From Schaedlerella glycyrrhizinilytica_A (lineage in GTDB: Bacteria; Bacillota; Clostridia; Lachnospirales; Lachnospiraceae): a DNA stretch of 64,000 nucleotides. Positions 49,960 to 59,535 of this stretch are shown one piece after another. The notes below the pieces were generated by a model. It saw only the letters and a program-made list of their open reading frames with translations, did no database searches and was not told the DNA's origin. The translations under genes and the position numbers were made by a program. Within the stretch, counting starts at the first letter, position 1, and each line of letters opens with the position of its first letter. The stretch is taken from assembly GCF_042852765.1 (NCBI RefSeq), contig NZ_AP031414.1; one strand, 5' to 3'.

Positions 49960-52900
49960 ATGAACACCATCATTGAGAGAATTACGGAAGCGATAAAGGA
50001 TATCCTGATCGGGCTTATCAAGTCAAGTTTGGATAACATGTTCACGTCTGTCAATGAGCAGGTGGGAACCATAGCCGGGCAGGTGGGACAGACACCGCAG
50101 GGATGGAATGCAGGGATTTTTAATCTGATTCAGAATTTATCTCAAACGGTGATCGTCCCCATTGCGGGACTGATCATCACCTTTGTCCTGTGCTATGAAT
50201 TGATCACGATGGTAACACAGAAAAACAATTTCCATGAATTTGAGACTTATAACATTTTCCTCTGGATCTTTAAAGCGTATGTAGCCATTTATCTGGTGAC
50301 AAATACGTTCAATATCACGATGGCGGTCTTTGACGTTGGCCAACATGTGGTCAACAATGCCGCCGGGGTGATATCAGGAAACACTGCGGTGGATGCAACA
50401 GAAGCAATTACACGGATTGTGGATGCCCTGGAGGATATGGAGTTAGGGGATTTGTTCCTGCTATCCATGGAAACGCTGCTGATCAGTATTACCATGCGGA
50501 TTCTGTCAATCATCATAACCGTTATTTTGTACGGAAGAATGATAGAAATTTACCGCGCGTCCAGAAGCGCCGCTTTTCATCCAAAGGCGGTGCGCGGACA
50601 TTTTGGGAATCCGGCTTTAGCAAGCCGGTAAAGAAAAGTATCAAAGACGTGAAACGCGTCACTTTAGCGTCATCCGATTTACCCCGGAGGGAAACCACAA
50701 GGGGGACAATAGCGTATCGGAAAAATCGCGAGTTGGGAAAACCATCTACCCACGACTGAGCGGCAAGACGCAACATTGTGAATGAGGAGCAAGGCTAAAC
50801 TGCTTTAAGGGTAGTCCGAGGCGGGATACTCGACCCGGCGGCGCAGGATGGTTGTATTCGCCGTATGTCATAGCGGAATGTGACAGGTAAACACAGACCG
50901 CACGATACTTATGACAGCCAGCCGCAGTAAGCGGAAAAGGACGAAAACCCACTACCGACATCACAATACGCTTATCCCAAAGTGTCTAACTGGAGATTGC
51001 CTAAACCGGAACGCCGGAACTATCCGGCTATGCGTAATGCCGCAAGGCGATAAATTTCAAGGGGTAAAAACCCAAGAAAGATGACGCTGAATATCCGGCA
51101 TGGCAACGGAGCCTCCGTAGTAGTCCGAGGGCGGGAAAGCCGTCTACATGGCGAAGGGAGGCAGGATGTCAACCAATTCATAAAAAGGAAAGGTGCGTGA
51201 GGCATTATGAGAAGTCCTGAAAATGTGTTGGAAAGCCTAAAATCCAAGGCGTGTAACAAGAGTTACAAGTACGAGCGGTTATACCGCAACCTGTACAATC
51301 CACAATTCTATCTGCTGGCATATCAGCGGATACAGGCGAAACCAGGCAACATGACAGCCGGAACAGACGGCAAAACCATTGACGGAATGGGAATGGCAAG
51401 GATAAACGCCCTCATTGAAAAGATGCGGGATTTTAGTTATCAGCCTAACCCGGCAAGGAGAACGTATATCCCGAAATCCAATGGGAAAATGCGTCCTCTG
51501 GGGATACCGCCATTCGACGATAAACTGATACAGGAGGTGGTGCGGCTCATCTTGGAGAGTATTTATGAGCCAACCTTTAGCGACTATTCCCACGGTTTCC
51601 GTATAAACAGAAGCTGTCATACGGCACTCAAATATGTGCAGAAATATTTTACGGGGACAAAGTGGTTCGTTGAGGGGGATATAAAGGGCTGTTTTGACAA
51701 CGTAGACCATCATGTGTTGATTGCTATTTTGCGAAAGCGGATTGCAGATGAATATTTCATCGGTCTGCTCTGGAAGTTCTTGAAAGCTGGATATATGGAG
51801 GATTGGAATTACCACAATACTTATTCCGGAACTCCGCAAGGCTCCATCATCAGCCCTATCCTGGCAAACATCTACATGAACGAACTGGACAGTTATATGG
51901 CAGAGTATGCAGAGAAATTCAACTGCGGAAACCGCCGTAAAATCAATCCTGCGTTCAAGAAGAAATTGGATGTCTGCCGAGGAAAAGAACAAAGGCTTAA
52001 AAGAAATATCTCTAAAATGAGCGTGGAAGAAAAAGAGGGCTTAATTGCAGAAATCCGGGAACTTCGGCGTAGTCTGAAATCTATACCGTATAGCGACCAG
52101 ATGGACGATAGCTATAAACGGCTTTGCTATATCCGATACGCCGATGATTTCTTAATCGGAGTTATCGGCAGCAAAGAGGACGCAGAACAGATTAAACAAG
52201 ATGTAGGCTACTTTATCCGGGACAAACTCCATCTGGAAATGTCCGAGGAAAAGACATTGATTACTCATGGACACGACGCTGCGAAGTTCTTGGGATATGA
52301 GGTCACAATCGCCAAAGGCGAACACAACAAAAAGACCAAAACCGGGGCTACCAGACGGGTAAACAATGGAAAAGTCTTACTTTATGTTCCCCATGATAAG
52401 TGGGTAAAACGATTGTTCTCCTACAATGCCCTCAAGATTAAATATGACAAACAAAATGGAAACAAAGAGGTTTGGGAGCCTGTCCGGCGCACTCGCCTGT
52501 TGCACTTGGACGATTTGGAAATCCTAAACCAATACAACGCAGAAATCCGTGGATTGTATAACTACTACCGACTTGCAAACAACGTGTCTGTACTCAATAA
52601 CTTCTACTATGTAATGAGATACAGTATGCTCAAAACCTTTGCTGGAAAATATCGGACACGAATCAGCAGAATTATCCGCAAGTACCGTCAAGGAAAAGAT
52701 TTTGTTGTGGAATATCCGAAGAAAAACGGCAAGGTCGGAAAGGTATTGTTTTACAATAATGGGTTCCGCCGGGACACTAAAGTAGAAAGCGGAAATCCTG
52801 ATATAGTAGCAAGAATTTTTGAGAATTATGGGCGTAATAGCCTTATAAAAAGACTGCAAGCAAACAGGTGTGAGTGGTGTGGCGCAGAGAATGTGCCGCT

Positions 52901-53417
52901 TGAAATACACCATATACGAAAACTCAAAGATTTAAGTGGCAGAAAACAATGGGAAATCGCCATGATTGGGCGTAAGCGCAAGACAATGGCACTCTGCATT
53001 GACTGTCACGATAAGTTACACGCAGGAAAGTTAGACTGACATCTGGAGAGCCGGATACATCGAGAGGTGTAAGTCCGGTTCGGAGGGGAGTTCTCGGAAA
53101 CCTGCCATAGTGATATGGTAAGGCGCCGGGTTCTTACCCTACTTTATACTTCCATAGCACCAATTCCGTTTGCCACCATGACCAATAAGGAATGGGGCAA
53201 TATCGGAAACAACTATTTAAAAGGCTTGTTCGCACTGGCATTTCAGGGATTCTTCATGATGGTCTGTGTGGGAATTTATGCAGTTTTAGTAAATGCAATG
53301 ACCATATCCAGTGACCTTCATGCAGCAATGTTTTCAGTAGCGGCTTATACCGTGATTCTTGCATTTTCATTATTCAAGACCGGAAGCCTTAGCAAATCGA
53401 TATTCAATGCCCACTAA
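49960..53417 (+). CDS. TrbL/CD1112-like conjugation membrane protein, interrupted by a group II intron
   Basis: Exon 1 (49960-50554) and exon 2 (53143-53417) join in phase as ATT TAC C/TT TAT ACT, giving 289 residues. The product has several membrane helices (VIVPIAGLIITFVLCYELIT, IFLWIFKAYVAIYLV, ILSIIITVILYG, FFMMVCVGIYAVLV) and fits the TrbL/VirB6-like channel protein of CD1112 type. Unspliced RNA would give a 223-residue product ending in intron-encoded residues. AAGAGGAG precedes the ATG. It follows maff-2 and precedes prgI, the usual order. Confidence 0.85.
50555..53142 (+). mobile_element. Group II intron
   Basis: 2588 bp. The 5' end is GCGCG (the consensus is GUGYG) and the 3' end CCCTAC. 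A 34-base domain V lies at 53048-53081 with the catalytic AGC near its start. A domain VI-like hairpin follows. IBS1 TTTACC (50549-50554) has a complement GGTAAA at 50886-50891, a candidate EBS1. The ribozyme core upstream of the protein gene is about 650 bases. Inserted sense-strand into the trbL-like gene. Confidence 0.85.
51207..53039 (+). CDS. ltrA: Group II intron reverse transcriptase/maturase with HNH endonuclease
   Basis: 610 residues and intact. RT blocks: KMRPLGIPPFDDKLIQEVVR, GDIKGCFDNVDH, GTPQGSIISPILANIYM and the catalytic YADD (in IRYADDFLIG). The thumb/maturase region X follows (LDDLEILNQYNAEIRGLYNY), and a C-terminal HNH domain (CEWCGAENVPLEIHHIRKLK, CIDCHDKLH). It folds the intron RNA and drives target-primed retrohoming. 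It begins after AAAGGTGCG, downstream of the 5' ribozyme domains. Confidence 0.95.
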   Translation: MRSPENVLESLKSKACNKSYKYERLYRNLYNPQFYLLAYQRIQAKPGNMTAGTDGKTIDGMGMARINALIEKMRDFSYQPNPARRTYIPKSNGKMRPLGIPPFDDKLIQEVVRLILESIYEPTFSDYSHGFRINRSCHTALKYVQKYFTGTKWFVEGDIKGCFDNVDHHVLIAILRKRIADEYFIGLLWKFLKAGYMEDWNYHNTYSGTPQGSIISPILANIYMNELDSYMAEYAEKFNCGNRRKINPAFKKKLDVCRGKEQRLKRNISKMSVEEKEGLIAEIRELRRSLKSIPYSDQMDDSYKRLCYIRYADDFLIGVIGSKEDAEQIKQDVGYFIRDKLHLEMSEEKTLITHGHDAAKFLGYEVTIAKGEHNKKTKTGATRRVNNGKVLLYVPHDKWVKRLFSYNALKIKYDKQNGNKEVWEPVRRTRLLHLDDLEILNQYNAEIRGLYNYYRLANNVSVLNNFYYVMRYSMLKTFAGKYRTRISRIIRKYRQGKDFVVEYPKKNGKVGKVLFYNNGFRRDTKVESGNPDIVARIFENYGRNSLIKRLQANRCEWCGAENVPLEIHHIRKLKDLSGRKQWEIAMIGRKRKTMALCIDCHDKLHAGKLD

Positions 53418-53440
53418 CGGGCAGGAAAGGAGCACATACC

Positions 53441-53905
53441 ATGGCGTATGTACCAGTACCAAAAGACCTTACCAAGGTCAAAACAAAAGTAGCGTTAAAT
53501 CTGACAAAGCGGCAGCTGATTTTCTTTTCACTTGCCGCAGTTGTGGGAATTCCGTTTTATCTGTTCATGAGAAAACCAATCGGTTCCAGTATCGCTGCCA
53601 TTTTGATGGTAACGGTCATGCTTCCGTTTTTCTTCATGGCAATGTATGAAAAAGACGGGCTTCCCTTTGAAAAAGTGGTGGCAAATATCATTCGACAGAA
53701 GTTTATCTGTCCGGCAGTAAGACCATATAAGACAGAAAATTTTTATCAGGAGATTTCCACCCTTGCAAAAAAGGAGGGTGTGCCGGATGGCAAAAAAGAC
53801 AAAGCAGGAGGCTCAGCAGGAGCGTCTGTCCCTGGCGGAAAAAAGAAACCGTCAGGAAAGAAAAAACAAAAAAAGCAGAAAAGAAAGAGAACAGGAAAAG
53901 CGTAG
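53441..53905 (+). CDS. PrgI family conjugation protein
   Basis: 154 residues. The N-terminal PrgI domain has two membrane helices (LIFFSLAAVVGIPFYLF and SSIAAILMVTVMLPFFFMAM), then PYKTENFYQEISTLAKKE and a lysine-rich tail. It is a component of the transfer channel. AAAGGAG precedes the ATG. The last 119 bases overlap the VirB4 gene in another frame; both proteins carry basic, low-complexity segments there. Confidence 0.85.
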   Translation: MAYVPVPKDLTKVKTKVALNLTKRQLIFFSLAAVVGIPFYLFMRKPIGSSIAAILMVTVMLPFFFMAMYEKDGLPFEKVVANIIRQKFICPAVRPYKTENFYQEISTLAKKEGVPDGKKDKAGGSAGASVPGGKKKPSGKKKQKKQKRKRTGKA

Positions 53906-56243
53906 GAAGAAACAGGAACGGGACCGCAGGAAACAGAAAAACATTCCTACAACTGCACAGCAGAGTATTCCGTATATTCGTATGCTGCAGGATGGTATCT
54001 GCCAGGTGACAAAGACCTTTTTCTCCAAGACAATTCAGTTTTATGACATCAATTATCAGCTTGCTTTAAATGAGGATAAGACCACGATATTTGAGAATTA
54101 CTGTGATTTCTTAAATTACTTTGATTCTTCCATCAGTGTGCAGCTGTCCTTTATCAATCAGCAGGTGGATGTGGCAGAATTTGAGAAAAGCATTGACATT
54201 CCGGATCAGACGGATGACTTTAATGCCATTCGTGAAGAGTACCGTACTATGCTGAAAAATCAGCTTTCCAAGGGAAATAATGGTCTGGTAAAGACGAAGT
54301 ATATCACTTTTGGAATCGAAGCAGAAAGCCTGAAGGTGGCAAGACCGAGGCTTGAAAGAATTGAAACAGATATCTTAAATAATTTTAAGATTCTGGGTGC
54401 ACAGGCACATTCACTAAATGGTCTGGAAAGGCTGGAGATTCTGTATCATGTGTTCAACCAGGATCGGATCGAACCATTTAAGTTCCAGTATAAGATGCTT
54501 CCGGAAACCGGATTAAAGACCAAAGATTTTATTGCACCGACTTCCTTTAACTTTTCCAAGAATCAGACATTTTTGATGGGAAGAACGATGGGAAGTGTAA
54601 GTTATCTGCAGATTCTTGCACCAGAGCTGACAGATCGGATGCTTGCAGATTTTCTGGATGTAGATGACAGTATTAATGTCAACATCCATATCCAGTCTAT
54701 TGACCAGAGTTCAGCGATCAAGATGATCAAGAGCAAGATTTCAGATTTGGATAAGATGAAGATCGAAGAGCAGAAACGAGCGGTACGTTCCGGTTATGAT
54801 ATGGACGTTCTTCCATCGGACCTTGTGACTTATGGAGAAGAAGCGAAGAACCTGCTGGAAGATCTGCAGTCCAGAAATGAGAGAATGTTCCTTGTAACGG
54901 TTCTGGTTATGAATACCGCAAAGAAGCGTCAGAAACTGGATAATAATATTTTCCAGGTGCAGGGGATTGCACAGAAATATAATTGTTCCTTAAAACAGCT
55001 GGATTATCAGCAGGAATCAGCACTTATGTCCTGTATTCCGCTTGGAGTCAATCGAATTGAAATTCAGAGAGGGCTTACCACATCATCAACCGCAATTTTT
55101 GTGCCATTTACGACACAGGAACTGTTTCAGGAAGGGGAAGCTCTTTATTATGGACTGAATGCGTTATCCAACAACATGATCATGGTTGACCGGAAACGTC
55201 TGAAGAACCCAAATGGACTGATTCTTGGTACACCAGGTTCCGGGAAGTCGTTCTCAGCAAAGAGAGAAATCACGAACTGTTTCCTGATTACAGAAGATGA
55301 TATCATCGTCTGTGATCCAGAAGCCGAGTATTCGGCACTTGTGCAGGCACTGCATGGGCAGGTGGTTCGGGTTTCGCCGGTATCTGACCAGTATATCAAT
55401 CCGATGGATCTGAACTTGAATTATTCCGAGGAAGACAATCCGCTGTCATTAAAAGCAGATTTTATTCTGTCTTTGTGTGAACTGATCGTTGGTGGAAAGA
55501 ACGGACTGGAACCGGTAGAAAAAACGATTATTGACCGTTGTGTGCGGTTAGTATATCAGGAATACCTTGCCAATCCAATACCGGAGAAGATGCCAATCCT
55601 GGAGGACTTATACAACCTTCTGAGAAAACAGGAAGAGCCGGAAGCACAGCGGCTGGCTACTTCATTAGAGATCTATGTTACAGGCTCTTTGAATGTATTT
55701 AACCATCAGACAAACGTGGATATCAATAACCGCATTGTCTGCTTTGACATCAAAGAATTGGGAAAACAGCTGAAAAAGATTGGGATGCTCGTAATCCAGG
55801 ATCAGGTCTGGAACAGGGTAACGATGAACCGTTCTGCCCATAAGTCCACCAGATACTATGTGGATGAGTTCCATCTTCTTTTGAAGGAAGAGCAGACTGC
55901 AGCCTACAGCGTGGAGATTTGGAAGCGATTCCGTAAATGGGGTGGTATCCCAACGGGCATCACCCAGAATATTAAGGATTTATTGTCTTCCAGGGAAATA
56001 GAGAATATATTTGAAAATTCAGATTTTATTTATATGCTGAACCAGGCTTCCGGAGACAGGCAGATTCTTGCAAAACAGCTGAATATCTCACCAACCCAGC
56101 TGTCCTATGTAACCAACAGTAATGAGGGGGAAGGACTTCTGTTCTATGGAAATGTCATTATCCCGTTCGTAGACAGATTCCCGAAGAATTCCCTCTATAA
56201 AATCATGACAACCCGCTTAGAGGAAACTTCCGAAGCAGGTTAA
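53787..56243 (+). CDS. virB4: VirB4-like conjugation ATPase (CD1110 family)
   Basis: 818 residues. A basic N-terminal stretch is followed by the VirB4 N-domain and an ATPase core with Walker A GTPGSGKS (about 481-488), YYVDEFHLLL as Walker B, and GITQNIKDLLSSREIENIFE downstream. It powers assembly and transport of the type IV secretion channel. AAGGAGG (53770-53776) and the ATG at 53787 fit the start best. Confidence 0.94.
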   Translation: MAKKTKQEAQQERLSLAEKRNRQERKNKKSRKEREQEKRRKKQERDRRKQKNIPTTAQQSIPYIRMLQDGICQVTKTFFSKTIQFYDINYQLALNEDKTTIFENYCDFLNYFDSSISVQLSFINQQVDVAEFEKSIDIPDQTDDFNAIREEYRTMLKNQLSKGNNGLVKTKYITFGIEAESLKVARPRLERIETDILNNFKILGAQAHSLNGLERLEILYHVFNQDRIEPFKFQYKMLPETGLKTKDFIAPTSFNFSKNQTFLMGRTMGSVSYLQILAPELTDRMLADFLDVDDSINVNIHIQSIDQSSAIKMIKSKISDLDKMKIEEQKRAVRSGYDMDVLPSDLVTYGEEAKNLLEDLQSRNERMFLVTVLVMNTAKKRQKLDNNIFQVQGIAQKYNCSLKQLDYQQESALMSCIPLGVNRIEIQRGLTTSSTAIFVPFTTQELFQEGEALYYGLNALSNNMIMVDRKRLKNPNGLILGTPGSGKSFSAKREITNCFLITEDDIIVCDPEAEYSALVQALHGQVVRVSPVSDQYINPMDLNLNYSEEDNPLSLKADFILSLCELIVGGKNGLEPVEKTIIDRCVRLVYQEYLANPIPEKMPILEDLYNLLRKQEEPEAQRLATSLEIYVTGSLNVFNHQTNVDINNRIVCFDIKELGKQLKKIGMLVIQDQVWNRVTMNRSAHKSTRYYVDEFHLLLKEEQTAAYSVEIWKRFRKWGGIPTGITQNIKDLLSSREIENIFENSDFIYMLNQASGDRQILAKQLNISPTQLSYVTNSNEGEGLLFYGNVIIPFVDRFPKNSLYKIMTTRLEETSEAG

Positions 56244-56259
56244 ATCAAAGGAGAAGACA

Positions 56260-56370
56260 ATGTTACGTGCAATTTCATATGTATTAACTTTTAGTGGCGG
56301 TGCTGTATTTGGCATCGCTTTTCTCTGTTTATTACAGGCAGGGAAAGGGTATCCGAAAAAGGAGGAGTAA
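56260..56370 (+). CDS. DUF3789-like small membrane peptide
   Basis: 36 residues: MLRAISYVLTFSGGAVFGIA, then a hydrophobic segment ending GKGYPKKEE. AAAGGAG precedes the ATG. Such single-helix peptides occupy exactly this place, between virB4 and the cell-wall hydrolase, in CD1107-CD1115-type ICEs. Confidence 0.75.
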   Translation: MLRAISYVLTFSGGAVFGIAFLCLLQAGKGYPKKEE

Positions 56371-56373
56371 GTA

Positions 56374-59190
56374 GTGGCAGAACAGAGAATGAAAGTCAGG
56401 GATAAGAAAGTCCAGAAGATGACCAAAGATGGTCTGGTGGAAGAAAACCTGACGGATAAATCTTCTGTTCGTGTCAGTAACCGTGTCAGTGATGTGCAGA
56501 TGGGAATAAAACAGGGGGAAAAAGCAGAAAACCTTGTGGATAAGTCTCCCCGCCAGTCTAAGCGAAGTGGGAAAAATATCCGTCCCTCTGTGCAAAAATC
56601 CAGGGATGCACCGGAACTGATGCGAACGGAGAACCAAAGTGAGGATTTTGGACAAAATAGAAAGCAACAAAACCGGAAAAGAATCCGTGCTGTGAACAGA
56701 AAAGAATCAAGATTTGCGGAAAAATCCGAAGCCAGCCAGTCAGGGAGACTGAAAGAAAAACGTGCGGATCTTTCAGAAAACAGAGGAGACAGCCGGAGTA
56801 AGAAGAATGGTGGAAGTAAGAAACCAAAGCAGAAACAGCGTCTGAAATTTGCTTATGAAGAGACTGGTGCTTCTGTGAAAAATGACAAAGATATGGAGAA
56901 ATTGAACCAGATGGATACGGATGGAGTCAATTTCCGTCATCAGAAACAGAAGGAAAAAGCCAAAAAGTTTTCTTATGAGGAACCAAGAAAGAAAAAGGAA
57001 GCAAAGCAGCATTCCAAGAAGGCACAGGTTTATCAGGCAAATGAAGGAGAGGGTTCTGGAAAGAAGAAATCCCGCCTGAAGTTTGGCGAAGGGGAATCTG
57101 TGAAAACAGAAAAAGCTTTTGTTGTTAAGAAAGCAGGAAGTGCAACTTCCGCAGCATTGCACCGTGAGATCAGTAAAAATGAAGACGATAATGCGGCAGT
57201 AGAAGGTGCCCATAAGTTGGAAGAAGGCTGTGAAGGTATTTACCGGCTGGAACAGAGAAGTGCCAGACAAAGGAAACAGAGGGCTTCCAGAAAGAGAAGC
57301 AGACTGGAGAGACAGGCAGAGAAACAGACACAGGCGGCAGCCCGTCAGGAGCAGAAGAAGCTAAAAAAACAGATTCAGAAGCAACAGATCAAACGGGATT
57401 ATGCCAAAGCAAAACGAAGTGAACAGACAGTAGGAACAGCTACAAAAGGTACGATTGATTATATCAAGAAGATTGGCGGCAAAGTCACCAACTTCTTTAA
57501 AGAAAACCGGAAGGTGTATATCAGTGTGGCAGTTCTGATCGGATTGATGTTTCTGATTATAACGAATGTCACGTCATGCTCTGCAGTGTTTTTACAAAAT
57601 GTGATCACTTACACGGGAACCAGTTATCTGTCATCGGATCAGGCAATCCGGGAAGCGGAACTGTATTATACACAGTTGGAAGCTAATCTGCAGGAGCGGA
57701 TTAACAACATGGAGTCTGAAGAACCGGGACATGAGGAATACCGATATAACATCGGGCCTATTGAGCATGATCCGTTTATCCTGATCAGTTATCTGTCAGC
57801 AAAGTATGAGGAGTTTACTTTTGAACAGGTCAAGCCTGAACTGGATGCATTGTTTGCAGAGCAATATCATCTGACTACTGAAGCAGTCAATGAGACTGTG
57901 ACAGAGACAGCAACAGTAAGAGTTGGAGAATCGTTGGGACAGGTTGTAACAAGCGGATATTGTAACTGTCCAATCTGTTGTGGTATTTGGAGCGGAGGCC
58001 CGACTGCCAGTGGAGTATACCCAACTGCTAATCATACCTTAGCGGTAGATGCTTCCAATCCGTTTGTTCCAATGGGAACAAAGGTGGTCATGAATGGTGT
58101 CGAATATACGGTAGAAGATACCGGAGCTTTCGCAAGATACGGTGTACAGTTTGACGTTTACTATGATAATCATGCGGCGGCATCCGCACATGGGCATAAG
58201 ACCTGGGAATGTTATCTGGCAGATGATAATGGAAGCCAGGAAGTGGAAGTGACCAGGACAAGAGATGTAGATGTGCTGAATGTCACCTTAAATAGTGGAA
58301 ACCTGATGTCAATCTGTCAGGACAGGCTGGGATTTTTCCAGAAAGAACTGTTCAGTGCCTACAACGATACAAAAGGCAACTTGCAGATGTTTGCAACACC
58401 GGTTGATTTTAACTGGTATTCCAGTGTGACCAGCTATTATGGATACAGGATTCATCCAATTTCAGGAGCCAATCAGCTTCATAATGGTATGGATATCGGA
58501 GCACCGGAGGGAACGAAAGTAATGGCAGGGCTGACCGGAACGGTTACAACTTCTGCTTATAACGATAGCTATGGCAATTATGTTGTGATTAAGGACAGTA
58601 AAGGCTATGAACTGCGGTATGCACATTTAAGCAGCCGGAGTGTATCTGCAGGTGCATCCGTCACGAAAGGTGATGAGATTGGTCTTGTAGGAAATACTGG
58701 AAATTCTACAGGAAGCCATCTTCATATTGAACTTCTGAAAAATGGAGAGCGCTTAAACCCGATCTTTTATCTGGAAACTGGAGAAGGGACAGGCTTTGGC
58801 GGCAATGAATACACCAGTGAAGCGGCACAGCGTTTGTTGAACGAAGCAGCGAGATATCTGGGAACACCGTATGTGTGGGGTGGATATTCTCCAAGTGGAT
58901 TTGATTGTTCTGGATTTGTAAGTTACTGCCTGACAAACTCTGGTGTAAGGAATACAGGAAGATTGACTGCACAGGGACTGTACAACATTTGTACACCAGT
59001 ATCCCAGTCGGAGGCACAGCCGGGAGATTTGATTTTCTTTACTGGAACTTACGACGCAGGGGAGCCGGTAACGCATATCGGAATCTATGTAGGCAATGGT
59101 CAGATGATCCATTGTGGACATCCGGTGCAGTATACGTCCATCAATTCTCCATACTGGCAGAGCCATTTCTATGGATTTGGACGATGGTAA
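56374..59190 (+). CDS. Conjugation peptidoglycan hydrolase (CD1108 family)
   Basis: 938 residues, GTG start after AAGGAGGAG. Residues 1-375 are basic, low-complexity and probably cytosolic. A membrane helix lies at about 381-398 (ISVAVLIGLMFLIITNV). A 3D-like domain follows (about 528-615, GTKVVMNGVEYTVEDTGAF), then an M23-like peptidase domain (HNGMDIGAPEG, GSHLHIEL) and a C-terminal NlpC/P60 domain (YVWGGYSPSGFDCSGF, catalytic Cys845). It should open the cell wall for the transfer channel. Confidence 0.92.
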   Translation: MAEQRMKVRDKKVQKMTKDGLVEENLTDKSSVRVSNRVSDVQMGIKQGEKAENLVDKSPRQSKRSGKNIRPSVQKSRDAPELMRTENQSEDFGQNRKQQNRKRIRAVNRKESRFAEKSEASQSGRLKEKRADLSENRGDSRSKKNGGSKKPKQKQRLKFAYEETGASVKNDKDMEKLNQMDTDGVNFRHQKQKEKAKKFSYEEPRKKKEAKQHSKKAQVYQANEGEGSGKKKSRLKFGEGESVKTEKAFVVKKAGSATSAALHREISKNEDDNAAVEGAHKLEEGCEGIYRLEQRSARQRKQRASRKRSRLERQAEKQTQAAARQEQKKLKKQIQKQQIKRDYAKAKRSEQTVGTATKGTIDYIKKIGGKVTNFFKENRKVYISVAVLIGLMFLIITNVTSCSAVFLQNVITYTGTSYLSSDQAIREAELYYTQLEANLQERINNMESEEPGHEEYRYNIGPIEHDPFILISYLSAKYEEFTFEQVKPELDALFAEQYHLTTEAVNETVTETATVRVGESLGQVVTSGYCNCPICCGIWSGGPTASGVYPTANHTLAVDASNPFVPMGTKVVMNGVEYTVEDTGAFARYGVQFDVYYDNHAAASAHGHKTWECYLADDNGSQEVEVTRTRDVDVLNVTLNSGNLMSICQDRLGFFQKELFSAYNDTKGNLQMFATPVDFNWYSSVTSYYGYRIHPISGANQLHNGMDIGAPEGTKVMAGLTGTVTTSAYNDSYGNYVVIKDSKGYELRYAHLSSRSVSAGASVTKGDEIGLVGNTGNSTGSHLHIELLKNGERLNPIFYLETGEGTGFGGNEYTSEAAQRLLNEAARYLGTPYVWGGYSPSGFDCSGFVSYCLTNSGVRNTGRLTAQGLYNICTPVSQSEAQPGDLIFFTGTYDAGEPVTHIGIYVGNGQMIHCGHPVQYTSINSPYWQSHFYGFGRW

Positions 59191-59232
59191 GAAAAAAGGG
59201 CGGCTGCATCAGCCGTCCGGAAAGGAGAAGCG

Positions 59233-59535
59233 ATGAAAAGTCTTGAAAAAGCAACGGCAGATTATGAGAAAGCCAAGGAAAAAATGGAAGCATCCAAAGC
59301 CAGATATGAAGCAGACTTAAAGCGTTTCAAGGCTGCGGAGATTGCAAAAACAGAAGCAGAAAATCTGGAAATTGTAAAAATTATCCGTGCAATGGATATG
59401 AGTATTCCGGAATTGGAAGCTTTCAAAAAGAGAATGAAAAATGAATTGCCCGGCAGGGTAGAAATACAGAAGGAGGAAACAAAAGCCGATGATGAATCTG
59501 GAAAAAATGAAACAGAAGAAGAGAACAATTACTAA
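59233..59535 (+). CDS. DUF4315 family protein
   Basis: 100 residues: a charged coiled coil (YEKAKEKMEASKARYEADLK), then MDMSIPELEAFKKRMKNELP and an acidic tail. AAAGGAG precedes the ATG. Standard ICE neighbour between the hydrolase and the DUF4366 protein; function unknown. Overlaps the next gene by 47 bases. Confidence 0.85.
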   Translation: MKSLEKATADYEKAKEKMEASKARYEADLKRFKAAEIAKTEAENLEIVKIIRAMDMSIPELEAFKKRMKNELPGRVEIQKEETKADDESGKNETEEENNY

